Positions 1 through 12,200 of a DNA stretch of 64,000 bases are shown here, piece by piece. The stretch's first letter is position 1. The number at the start of each line of letters is the position of its first letter. Source of the DNA: Pterobdella sp. o SKG-2022. Taxonomy: Eukaryota > Annelida > Clitellata > Hirudinida > Piscicolidae. The notes under the pieces were generated by a model. It saw only the letters and a list, made by a program, of their open reading frames with translations. It ran no database searches and was not told the DNA's origin. The stretch lies in assembly GCA_964035795.1 (NCBI GenBank), contig OZ038322.1, positions 8,433,345-8,497,344 on the forward strand, read 5' to 3'. Both the position numbers and the translations under genes were made by a program.

Positions 1-637
1 ACAATTTTCATTCTTATTTTTTTAATATTTCCGTACATTAATTTTATTTTCATTATTAAAAAAGAAATCCTTATTAATAAATTTAACAAAATTGTCTCTT
101 TTTTATTTCTATCTACGGCATTAAGTTAACATTCGTTAAACTCTTCAATGTGTTTGCAAAGGTACACTTATGGGATCAGCCCATTTTAAAGAAACTTGAT
201 AGCGCTTCGAGTAGACTAATTATTTATTAAACAAAAAATAGCAAAAGTTAGTTTTTCATTTAAAAATACCTTCTTTGTATTCAAAGAGTTGAGACGCTTT
301 ATCGAAAACAATAAAATGTTAAAGTTAAGTGGTTTTTTTTTTCATTTCGATAAGAACACTTCTGGGTCGTTTATACAAACTTAATTATAAGGTAATTAAA
401 ACTAAGTTTACTTATAAGTTTTATCAAATATATTATATGTATAAAAAATAACTATAAATCCTTTACTCTAAAATTTCATCTCAAGAGTAAGGTGTATTTA
501 ACGTGTATCACTAGACACATAGAAACAGATATTTCAATATGTTATTAGCGTCAAGAATGATACAAAAAAAGGGTTTTTTATGGTTCATTATTGCCGCTAA
601 AAATGATACAAAGTGCCTATAAAAGCATCAAACTCAC

Positions 638-3600
638 TGTTGATGCAGTCACTCAGGCGGTTTCTGATGACGTCGATAAGCATCACTTGCTGTCGATGCT
701 CCCCTTCCAGCTTCTCGTGGCTTTCCAGCACCTGGGATAGTTCATTCTTCGCTTCTTCGTGGCTTTGTATTTCTTCGTTAAGTTTTCTTTGGAAAAGATT
801 TAGTTTTTGAAACATCTTTTCAATTTTTTTAAAAAGTTGTTATCTTCATATCTAATTATGGAAGTAAAAATTTCTAAACTTTCAATCTGATAAAACTAAA
901 AAAATATTGTGATTTAACAGATTTGTATATAATAAAATTCTTCAATTAGCGCTACTCACTTTGCCAAATGTTCTTGCCACATCACAGCATCAGAAAGATT
1001 CTTTGCTGTTTCTGCTTGTAGTTGCACGGAATATTCTAGGTCTTGCTTCGTCAGTTGCAGATCTTGCTGGCTAATTTTCAGTTCTCCCCTGTGTTTCATG
1101 TTATATTTTATCGCTCCACAATATTGTTTCATTTCAGTTCTTATTTAATATTTTATTGGTACTAAAAACTCAATTAGCGGATAAAAATATACCACTAAAT
1201 TCCTTTCGATTGTGCACTTCAAATAAGTAATTCTTAAATCTTAACTGACTCATTCGAAGTTTGCAATCAGAAGAAATTCTCAAAAAAAATAAAAAAAATA
1301 AATCTAAAAAACATAGTTATTTTATTTACAATTGTTATTTATTTAAAATTTTAGTTTTTTTCATCCAACCACCATAAAAACCAGACCCATCATTATTTAT
1401 TGTGTATCTTTAACACATAATTTTGCAATTTTCACTATTAAGATGTTCTATTCTGATGTAAAATTTATTGGCTGCACAAGGAACTAGAATATATTTTTTT
1501 AATTAAAAACTTGTTCATTTTTTTATTTTAAGCTTCACATATTTATTTATTCATATATTCATGGTAATTTATTTATTCATTTAATCAGATATAAGAGCCT
1601 CTCATACATGTTTATTTTATGTGAAAAGTGCGCTATATAAATGTAAATAAATAAATATATAATATAAATTAATCCCAAAAATTTATGAGAAGTTATTAAA
1701 ACACTCAAGAATGATGATACATATAATGTTTTTAAAGATTTATATCAGAACTCGGTAATTGCATATATTTAAGTGTGTCGAAACACTATCAGCGTTAAAA
1801 AGCGATGAACTATGTGTCGGAAGCTATCAAACTTCGTCTTAATCACAAACCGCTACAAGTATTCTGTTAGTTAAATAAATAGATTCATATCAAACTTCAC
1901 GCTTTCTTGTGTATTTTTATAATGATTGCAAAGATTTAAAAATTGATTTGTATATTATCTTAAAACTACATCTAACCCACCACTGTCATGGTTTTAAATA
2001 TACTACAAAAGCCATTAAACCCATCTTTAGTGCTTGTTATCTTGTCTTAAATCTACATTTAACTTCACCACAAAAGTTCACTTGATATCTTGTGCATAAT
2101 CTCATCCTTATTATATGATCTGGCCACTTTAAACAGCCGCTTTCCGATTTATTACCAGATAACAAAACGGGTACTTAAAAAATGAAAAGAATGAAGATAT
2201 TTTAAATTGAAAAGCTTCAGTTTTTAATAAATAATTTAAAAACCATCATATTTTATGTCTTCATTTGTATTTTTAGATTACTGTTCTTGTTAAACAACTG
2301 CACAAAATACACAAGTCAAAACCTCAGAAATGAAAATGTCACGAGTAAGGAATTTGGTGCAAACTTGTTATGTCATCTATCAAGAACATACCCATATTAT
2401 TGCTATTATCAACAATATTTCCATGATTTGCTTGTTCCTGAACAGAAACATCTTGTTTTATTATGATTTTATATTTCCATCCCATAACTTTCATGCTAAT
2501 GCTTTAATTACTTTGTAGTGTTTATCCTAAGAATAAATGTCGATGTTGTGTTTCATTCTTTTTTTGAAAAAGTTGATTAATACTCAGGTTAAGAGCCATC
2601 AAGCTGAAATTAGACTCGAGTTGACTGCATTCTCCTTTCTTGTTTAAAAACATGAAAAAATAATTTATGGATTTACATTATGAAATTTCAAATGTTCGCC
2701 AAAGAATGGTACCTTGATAGTTCGATCTTGCCATGATAACGTTTTATTGTATTTTAGCGCAAAGAAATCTCTGATAAGGTAAAAAAAAAGCTTTGATTCT
2801 TAATCTCAAAGAAAAAAAATTTAATTAATTGCTTCTTATCCCCTTTGAACCGCGACTATGGAAAATTTTTAAAAGCTTATCATAGAAGTGATTACTTGAA
2901 TGAATGAAATAACTGTTTTGGGAATATCTTTGAAGTGTAAAGGTATTTATAGCATTGGTAGTAACTGACTAACGAAGTATAGTGCCAGATCTCACAAGAA
3001 GAAGCCAATTAGACAATTGAATATTGAAATTATACTGATTTCTTATGATTTCTGGATAGATTATAGTTTCAGTATATTCCAATTATAAATTTATAGAGAA
3101 ACTGCACAGTAGGATGATAACTTCTGAACGTACATTTTATTCTTTCGACATTACATGATGAAAAGCTTTGTGTTATAATATTATGGTGAAAAAATACAAA
3201 GTTGAAATTATTCAAATATGCTTAAGAACGGTGTGAGAATGAAAATACAGCGTATTTTATTAAAATTTATTTATTAAATTGTTGAGTACACTTCCTTGGT
3301 TAATTAACAACTTATTTGTGAAATGCATGCAAGGACAACTTTCCATTGTGAATATTATTTGAAATATATTGTTTTCAATAAGGTTTCAGGGCTTTTAAAT
3401 GCAAAAAAAAATATTGCTGGAACGATTGTTCTAACACATTAACTTTGGTTTGTGTGGGTTATTACTATTATATTTAGTTTGATTTGATAGTAATAAAGAA
3501 CTAAAATAGCACTTAACCAATCAATCGTGCTTCTTTATGAATGCCATCTTATTTCTAAGAGAACGATAATTTATACATAAAAAAGGGCTATAAAACAAAC

Positions 3601-6182
3601 CTAAATTTTTCCTTCTTAACAATTTCTTCGTTCAACTTAAGCTCAGTGACTCCTAGTCTTTCTTTCACTGATACCAACTCCTCGCGTAAGGTGGAAAATG
3701 ATTGGTGAAGCATGTTTAACCAATGCTCATGTCGTCCTGACAGTGATGAATTAAATAAACGATCATGTGCTATGATGGATGAATGGGGGCTCAAAAATTT
3801 TTGATTTATGGAGTTGATAGATAAGTGGATTTTAAAAAATAGACAAATGTTGGAGTGATTCGATAAATGATTGGATTGTAGACGAACGATTAAAAAAATG
3901 AATTGTTTGATGGATGAATAAGTAGATGGATGTTTTGCGTTGTTCTCGGCGTCAGAGAAAAGATACTTTTCAATGTAGCGCTAACTACTACCTTGAAGAT
4001 TGGAAATTCAAATTCCAGTTTACAATGTTTTTTGAGATAACTTGGTTGAGTTTACTCGGATAAGTAGTTTAAAATGATGGTGCAACTTTGGAGAGTCTAG
4101 TTGGGATTCTGGGTATGCCCACAATTTTTGCTTATTGCCACACGTTGCACGCCAAATTAGTTCTGAAATTGTGTTGTTGGCCTTCACCTGAAATTGAACG
4201 TGGTATCTTCGGATTTAATGTCTGACTTTGTTTACCACTACGCTAATCAGGCCAGCATGGATAGATAGTAGGAGGGAATGATAGGTGGATAAATTGAACT
4301 AAGGATGTGAAAAATGTGTTGTTTAATAAAAAAAGTAAGTGAGTGGATATACGGATGAATATGTGGATAAATAAATGGAAAGTTAGTTGGGTGAAAAGAA
4401 TTAACAATGCACAAACCTGGCTCATCCTTCAAAAGATCAGAGTTGAGTTCTTGGTTGAAACCCGCGTGTTTTTTACTTTTCAATAATCTCAATTTTCTTT
4501 GGAAATTATTTTTATTTTTTGCAGCTTTGGTGGCTTGTATTTGGTTATCAATGATACTGAAAGAGGTGTCGCCATTATAATCATTAGTATTTAATTTTAA
4601 ATAAGGATTTCCATGCCGGCTTCCTTTCTCTTTTTCTATCTTCGCTTTTTCTTTTTCAATTTTTTCTTCTTCTTTCTTTTCTTTTATTTGTTTTAGTTGT
4701 TCTTCTTCCAGTTTTCGTCTTTCTTCTTCCATCTTCACTTTTTCTTGATGTTGTTGTTGTTCTTTGTGTACAAGCTTGATTAGTTCATTAAGCTTCTGTT
4801 GCTCTTTGGTCTGATCCAAATAGTTTTCCCTCATTTCTATCAACTCCACTATTTGTTGCTGTTGTCAATTTTTTATTGATAATGTTTTAAGAATTCAAAT
4901 TCAATATTTGCACATTTAAGTTGAGCATACTTGAGCAAGGTTCTTAGTTAAAACCTAAAGCAGTATTAATCAATTAAAACTTCCCGTAAAGACTTACATT
5001 TTGTTGTTGTTCTTGTTGTTTAGAGAGGTTCTTGTAGGATTCTCTCAACTGTTGCTGCAGTTTCAGTAATTGTTGCTGTTGCACTCTCAAATACTTTTCC
5101 ACATTGTTCTTTTTGACGGAGTGCATAAGACGGTTTATTTTTCCTTTCATTTCACGTCGAGCCTCGAATATTTGTTTTTCTACTTTAGACATCTTGTCCA
5201 ACAAGAAGACAGATTCGAAATCGTTTGTATCGTACTCATTATCATGTGTGGTATGGTTGAAGTAGTTGAATTGTTTTTGTGCAACGCTTTGATGTCTATT
5301 ATTGCTCTTTTGAAATTTAGGAAAAAACTTTTTATTAGGATTGTTTTTGTATCTCCCATTGTTTCTTCCAGCAGAATAATCTATGTTTTGTGAAGATTTG
5401 CTCGAGAAGTCCATACCCCCATCCTCCTCACCCACCACGTTGTTCTTGTACCTTCCATCATCGTGGTACATGCGGTAATCATGCCCGTTTCCTATTGGTT
5501 GGTCACTCTGAATAGCATCATCATATGATGATATCTTCTTGCAACAATCTCCTCTAACCACGGTCACGTGGTACACGGATTGACCACTCGTTACGCTGCA
5601 TTCCTTGACGGGAGATTCTGTGAGAAGCCTGCGATGTTCATTCTTGAGGAGTTGCAGTTGTTTTATTTGTTGTTGCTGCAGCTTCAAGTTTTTCGAATGT
5701 TGTTGAAGATTCAACTTTTGTTGGTTTAACAAGTCTTTTGATTGGTTGTGGAATACTTCATGTTGCTTGTTGTCTATAGGGTTGAAGTAGTGTTGTATTG
5801 TTTCGCTGGAAGATGAATTTTTTTTTGATAATTTCGGGTTTTTGTTTTTTGTCGACTTAACTTTAACTGAAGATTTGTTTTCAGATTTTCTCCCTTTCTT
5901 TTTTAACTTTTTTTTTGCACTTGTGTCGTTATTTTTTTTAACATTAAAAGAATTATCTATATTATTTTTTGAGATTTTTTTTTGGTTGTACAGTAATCTA
6001 ACATCAGCCCCACTTAGACTGTTTTTTGCAGAATTTCTCAAAAGTGTTGTTGAATTCAAATTATTATTTGAAGACTTCGATTTTTGAGTTGTTCCCAAGT
6101 CCAAAGATAAAAGAAAAACCAGAATTGAAGTAAAAATTATTAAATTTGTCCAATTTTGTTCATAACTCCAAAAATACCTCAT
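638..6182 (-). CDS. Secreted or signal-anchored coiled-coil protein, 5' five exons (gene continues off the left edge)
   Basis: Five phase-compatible exons on the minus strand: 6182-4998, 4858-4417, 3736-3601, 1088-960 and 786-638, all GT-AG, encoding about 680 residues. The last donor leaves a one-base overhang, so more exons must lie below position 638 or outside the window. The N-terminus has a hydrophobic stretch at about residues 15-31 (LIIFTSILVFLLSLDLG), read as a signal peptide or type II anchor. Next come a Lys/Asn/Ser-rich basic region, a cysteine-bearing segment near residue 195 (CSVTSGQSVYHVTVVRGDCC), Gln-rich stretches, then heptad-like Glu/Lys/Gln-rich coiled coil through exons 2-5. 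The phrase KLNEEI recurs in exons 3 and 5. Secreted coiled-coil proteins often carry a C-terminal recognition domain such as a fibrinogen-like one; none is visible here, so I do not name a family. Exon structure is well supported; function is unknown. Confidence 0.75.
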
Positions 6183-9100
6183 TTTCTTTTCTTTTTTTAA
6201 AATTAGTTTTATATCCTTTTATAGTCAAGTCAATTCTAATTTATGGCTTCAAGCCAACAATAACATTAGAATTACCAGTCTTTAACAATCAATTTAAGAT
6301 AGCAGACATTGAAAACCTATATTTTTTAAGCACTTACGGAAACTCAAAATTAAGTAACTCTTGATTGAGTTTTATCAAACTTCAAAAACCATGAAAACAG
6401 CCAAAAGTTTAATCAATAATGTACCATTAAGTATTAAAACATCCGCAAATCGAGTAACCGTAAGTTACATGACATGTAGTTCACAATAAATGTAAAAATT
6501 CTATTTAAAATCGTTATTTATACCATTAGGTTTTGTATATACATATAGAGAAGGCTTTCACTCAAATAGTATGTTAACAAAAGTATAATTTATAAATATA
6601 ATCTCCTATAGTTTTAATATGTTCTATAATTTATTTTTTAATTTATTTTTATATATAATTTATTATAAGTTATTTATCTTCTTTTCAATTTTTTTTATTT
6701 CAGAGGTCCAACAGAACAAAAGATTGTTTAATTTAAAATCAATTCCGATTATTTTTCATACACTCATATTGATAACTCTCCATCAACATCTGTTCTGGAA
6801 GTAACTCTCAAATCTCATGAATTCAGTGGTTTTCCATTCCTATCACTTTAAATTGATAAGCTTCCCAGTCTTTATAATGAAAGTTTCCAGAAAACGAATA
6901 CAAAATACATTGTTGACTCATCAAACTCATGTGGTGATGGTGTTAGTGGCATTTTTTATGCTTATTAAAATTCTTAGCTCAGATTTACATGGAACACTTG
7001 AAATAACTGCGAAACAACAACCATAAACTCTTTTTAAACACCATACATTATCTGCTTAAAAATATATTTTTCAAAATCTCTCGTTGTAGATTTTCAGCTT
7101 TAAATTTTTTCAACTAAATTTTCTTCCGTTCATAAAAAATGTAAATTGATTCAATTTTTTCGTGGAAAATATGAATTGATTTTCGCAAAAACCAATTCCA
7201 AGTGGTGAAGAAATATTTACTAACAGTTTAAATATTAGGAAAAAAAAAGGGTGTTTTAGTTTATTTTTATTAGTATATCGAATTATTATTGTTTGATTCA
7301 TATTCTTTCTGCCATGTTTTATAGATTTATACGTTTTCAGTCAAATTCAACCAATTTTTTGGAGGTCAACATTTTTGAAAATTAACGATTAAATAAGTTA
7401 AATGTTTTTTATGAAAATTTTCTATAAATAATATTCAATTATATATTTTTTTAAAATTAGTGTTATATCATAATAGTATACTCATCGAGAATCGTTCGGT
7501 TTGAAAATTAAATTTAGCTATCATAGACCTGGAAGTTATTGAATAAGAAAACAAAATAAAATTTTTATATAAAAAAGTTAAGCCTATTTATTGTTGAGCA
7601 CTAGTCAAATATATGAATAAAAGTGTACCATAAATCTTCAGATTCGTTCAAAGATGTCAAATAATAAATATTAATATAATAAGAATTGATGTCTTGTCAT
7701 ACCAAAACACATTCAATACGCCAAGGCTAGCTAATTTTACTTATAAAATAAATCCTTTGACTCCAATTGTTATAGATGTTTGTCGGCTTTTAAACCATTT
7801 TTTTAGGTAGGCATTTTTTCTTAAGCAATTTTTGATGTACTGTTTTCATGATAAGGTCAAGCCTAGCCAGATTAGTTAGATGAGTATAGTTTTTTAGAGA
7901 CCTCGTATATTTTTTTGTAAACTTTAATTTTTATAGTAAAACTTCAGATTATGAGGATTTCTAAGAACGCGTAAAGAAAATTTTCAAATGAGTACGTCTC
8001 ATTATAAGTTGGAAATTAGCAAAAAATTTAATTTATGATGCTTTTGAAACTGAGTTATTTTCTAGTTTAAAACCTGGAAAAAACTTCAATTTTTGATTTT
8101 GATGATTCGTGTTCCAAGCTTAATGAGTTGACTGGCGAAACTCCAATCTCCAGATTCGTTCAATACCGCTTGAGTCTTAATGTAATTTTTTCAAATAACT
8201 TTAATAATTACAATTGCTTCAAAACCTCGTTACTAATTCTTTATAATCATGTAATATTCGTGAAGGCAAAGTCGTGTATAAAACTTTATTCAATTGGACA
8301 TTCATCAGCCATAACTTTCAAAGTTTAAAACATAAAGAACCAAATCACTAAAAACATATGGAATTCAAAAATAAACCGACATGATTAACCTACTAATTTG
8401 ACAAAATGTGATTTTTAAAGCTTGTCTCGATCGTAAAAGGGAAAACTGTTCCAAATTGTATTTTGAATGTACGAAGCTTTACGTAAGATGAACTTACATT
8501 ACAAGCACCTTATATTTACTTTTATACTGATTACACAACTGAACGCATCTTATGCAGTGTGATATGTATCATGAACCGATCAAGCACAATCGTCTTTGAT
8601 AGAAAATCAGGTAGAACCCCAGATAAGAGCTAGATAGGAAGCCAGCAAAGAAGTAAAAGATCAAGAAAATGGGACAGTTCACATCTTTAAAACACAAAAA
8701 GACCTTCTAGCTATCTTCTTCAAGAGGAATGTATGTAAGGTAGATCAAATATTTAAGCAAAAAAACTATTCCCTGTAGGAAGTATTTCCACCCTCACAGA
8801 ACTAGTGAAAGGTTAAAAATTACAACCTGAAATTTTCTTCTGAGTTTTATACTTCCAGACACACCTGGGCGTTTTTACAAAGCAGGATGACTGCAATTAA
8901 TGCCTAAGGATTTGAAAAAGGTCCAATAATATAGTGAAATAATGCTCACACATGCATCATCATTTACTCAATAATGTAAGTTCCCCTTTAGAAAAGCTTC
9001 GCACAATGCAAATAAAATTCAAAACAGGGCTTCCACTGCCACAAAGCATCAAACAACGTACACACGGAGACATACGCAAAACTCAAAACATAAAAAACAA

Positions 9101-9291
9101 GTATCATGATCGTTTTCATTAACAATTTGGCGATTTTCTTATAAAGAATTTTTATACAATTCAATAATCAAAAATATACAATCATTGAAGGTACATGGAA
9201 AGCAATTAGAGCAATGAAGAAACATAGTTGATGACATACATTTAACTACTGAGCACAACACGCTACAACCCCTGATACTATCGAGTTTTTC
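6183..9291. other. Intergenic, no gene recognised
   Basis: About 3.1 kb of AT-rich sequence between the start of the coiled-coil gene and the stop of RXR. Open frames are short, low-complexity and carry no recognisable family motif or convincing splice pattern. It must hold the promoter of the coiled-coil gene at its left end and the RXR 3' UTR at its right end, but I see no clear core promoter motif. A weak copy of the AAGCTT-containing dispersed repeat lies near 8468-8510. Confidence 0.6.
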
Positions 9292-12200
9292 TTAAGCGTT
9301 GGGGTTGTCGAGAATATCTGACAGAAATGCTTCTATCGTTGTAGATTCCTCAGCCACCTTTGAATCAGTCATTTCACTCCATGTTTAATAAATGATGTTA
9401 TAGCATGGTAGTTTTAATAGATAAGCAATAGATAGTATGAGTGATGAAGAAATATTAAATAAGTAATGATATCTCTATGTCTTAAGAGATCAATAGATAA
9501 GCTGTGAAAATATATTATAAAAATAAGTGAATAATACATGCCCAAACAAACGTTTATAATGAGATTCAAAGCACCTTGGTGAAGAGCAGGTGTTCAGGGC
9601 ACTTGAGTCCAATGCTCCGTAATGCTGGCAGCCTGAAATAACGTTCAATACTTTTATAATGGCGTTTATTATTAAAAATAAGCATTGATAAAACATTTGA
9701 TTCAATTAAGTATATACCATTTCGGTTAACTATATAAGTAACCATCATTTTGAAATACAAATCGATAATAAGACTAAATAAAGCCTAAATTGATGTAAAG
9801 CCTATAAAGATCAACCGCAGCATCCGGATTTGAACCGATAGCATATGAGTTAAGTGCAAAAAAAAAAGCAACCTGAGCAGTAACTTAGCGAATCTTCCTG
9901 GCTCCTCTGGCGACTGTTGTCTTTAAACAAATATAACTTGAGATATCACTACAAGTTGTTATTTAAGTATATAAAATTCCGAAATATAACATATGTTTTA
10001 TATTAAATAATGAATTACAAAGCTAGTTATTCAACCAAGCATATTTTAGTGCGCGACGTTAACGATGTAACCATGTTTATGGTCTAACGGATAATTCTTA
10101 AACCCATTTGAAGCTGTTGAATTATATTAATTGATGCTCAACCTGCAGTAATCATCTAATGAGACGTAAACTTTTTCCCTCAGTGATTCAACTGGCTGTG
10201 GTGACACCAAGCCTTTCGCCTCTGTGCATTCAATGGTTTTAATTGAACATTACTGTTATAATTATGACCTTAATAACACAAGTACATATAAAAGTTGTGG
10301 TGAACATCATAAGACTCATAAAAATGGTTTGAATGTTAAAACTACATATCCTATAAACATAGAATCATCAAAATTTTCTAATTTACCACTTAGTGAGTAG
10401 CATTATGAAATGAAAGAAAACTAAATAAGTAAGATCCATACCAGGGTTGAAGAGCACTATAGCTCTCATGCATCCAAGCTCAGTCTTGTCTATCCCCATC
10501 TCCTTGATCTTTGACACTATTTCAGATAGTATTCTGTGCAGTGAGTATAAATTAAGTGGAATACTAATTAATTAGGACATATTTACCCGTCCAACCCATG
10601 CTAGCATGGAAACGGACCTAAAACGATGATGATGATGATATTATCAATTTTGTGTGGTGTGGTATACTCAAAAAATCAGGGGGTTAGGTAAAGAAAATTT
10701 TCGATCAAATTTATAGTTAGTTTATACAGCTGTACGTTTGCACTCAATTTTATTGAGTGGGTTCACATACTTCAGACCAAAAATATGAAAAAAAAAAATT
10801 TTCATTGTTAAGTTTAATCAAGACAGATCAATGTCATTCCCATCCAAACCACATAAGAGATTCACGAAAATATTTCATTTATAATTTTACTTATTAGAGA
10901 AAAAAATGATAGCGAAATAATTCTGACGTATTTTGAACATGAATTATTGCCAATGTTAATTGGTGAAGTTCTATAAATAAGATAAACATGATAAGCTGTG
11001 GTCCCGGGCATGACGTTAAAAGAAACCTAAGCCCTAGCGTTTAGGCATGCTATCCTTTCAGGGTACCAAATGTAAACGACCCCTCCCTGTCCTCCAGTAA
11101 TCCTTTGGGGTTAATAACTTTATCTTGTTTCAAGATAATTTTATTGAAGAACCCCACACAGACTGTTGTATCAGTATGCTTTTATCAGGCTAGGTTCTTA
11201 AGACAAGTTTGTTAAGAAACATCCTAGGACCAATACTAACAGCCTGATGATGAAGATAGGGTACATTCCATATCTACACGGCGGAACATGGAGGCAATAA
11301 AATAAAAACATGATGAACTGAATTGGCCTAGTACCAAAAACAATTGAAAGCAAACATTTATGAACTGAACAACATAAGTTTTTAGTAAGTTGATACATTT
11401 TCAAGAGAAGCAAATCATCAAATATACCTTACTTGATAATGTGAGTTCAAATTACAATGAGCTTCATCTTGCACAGTTAACAAGTTTTTTATTTTAATTG
11501 TAGAGCAAACATTTATAAATACCGCATTTAACCAAAGACCAACCAGAAGTTCAACACACCGCCATTTTGGCAAAGAACAAGCAAAAATATAACATACCTA
11601 TTGAAGATATTAGTAAGACCCACATCGGGGGCCATGTCAGAGTTGAGTTTAAGACCTGGCACCATAGTGAGCATGCCTTCATCAGCACACGACACAGAGT
11701 AGAAAGCCATGGTTGAGATCAACAACTCATTCCAGCCTTTGGTAGTTTTGTTTTGAAGTATAAAATGTGCCCCAAATGACTTATTTTTTAAATTACGCTA
11801 TAATTAGCATCAATAATCTAGGCCAACTGCTGTCAAGCCCAGTTACTAGAAAATGCACAGCAGTATAACCCATTACAATATAATAACGTATTTGAAGTAA
11901 AAATAAAATACTTGAGATTTCATCTAGTGTAAACATTTTCTATAGTTATTCCACCACTTGAAAGCTTAACAAAATATCAAGTGATTGCAGTTATTGTCAG
12001 GTAGGCTTCAAAATCATAATAAATAGTTGATGTACAAAAGTATGCCAGCAAAACATAAAAAATACCAGTCTTTAGGAGGGTGACTTGGTCATCAGGGTTG
12101 AGTTCGATGAAGTGAGGCATGTGCTTGGCCCAGTCTGCCATGGCATACACCAGCCTCTCCGCTGCCTGTTGTCATTATTTCATAATGTAGCTACATAATG

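Noticed and set aside
5070..5393. Plus-strand open frame of 107 codons
   Set aside because: Antisense to the well-supported first exon of the coiled-coil gene, with no family resemblance of its own.
9815..9880. tRNA-like sequence on the minus strand with a B-box (GGTTCAAATCC)
   Set aside because: The B-box is good, but the apparent A-box overlaps RXR exon 10 and its donor, and no acceptor or anticodon stem forms. At most an old tRNA-derived repeat relic.
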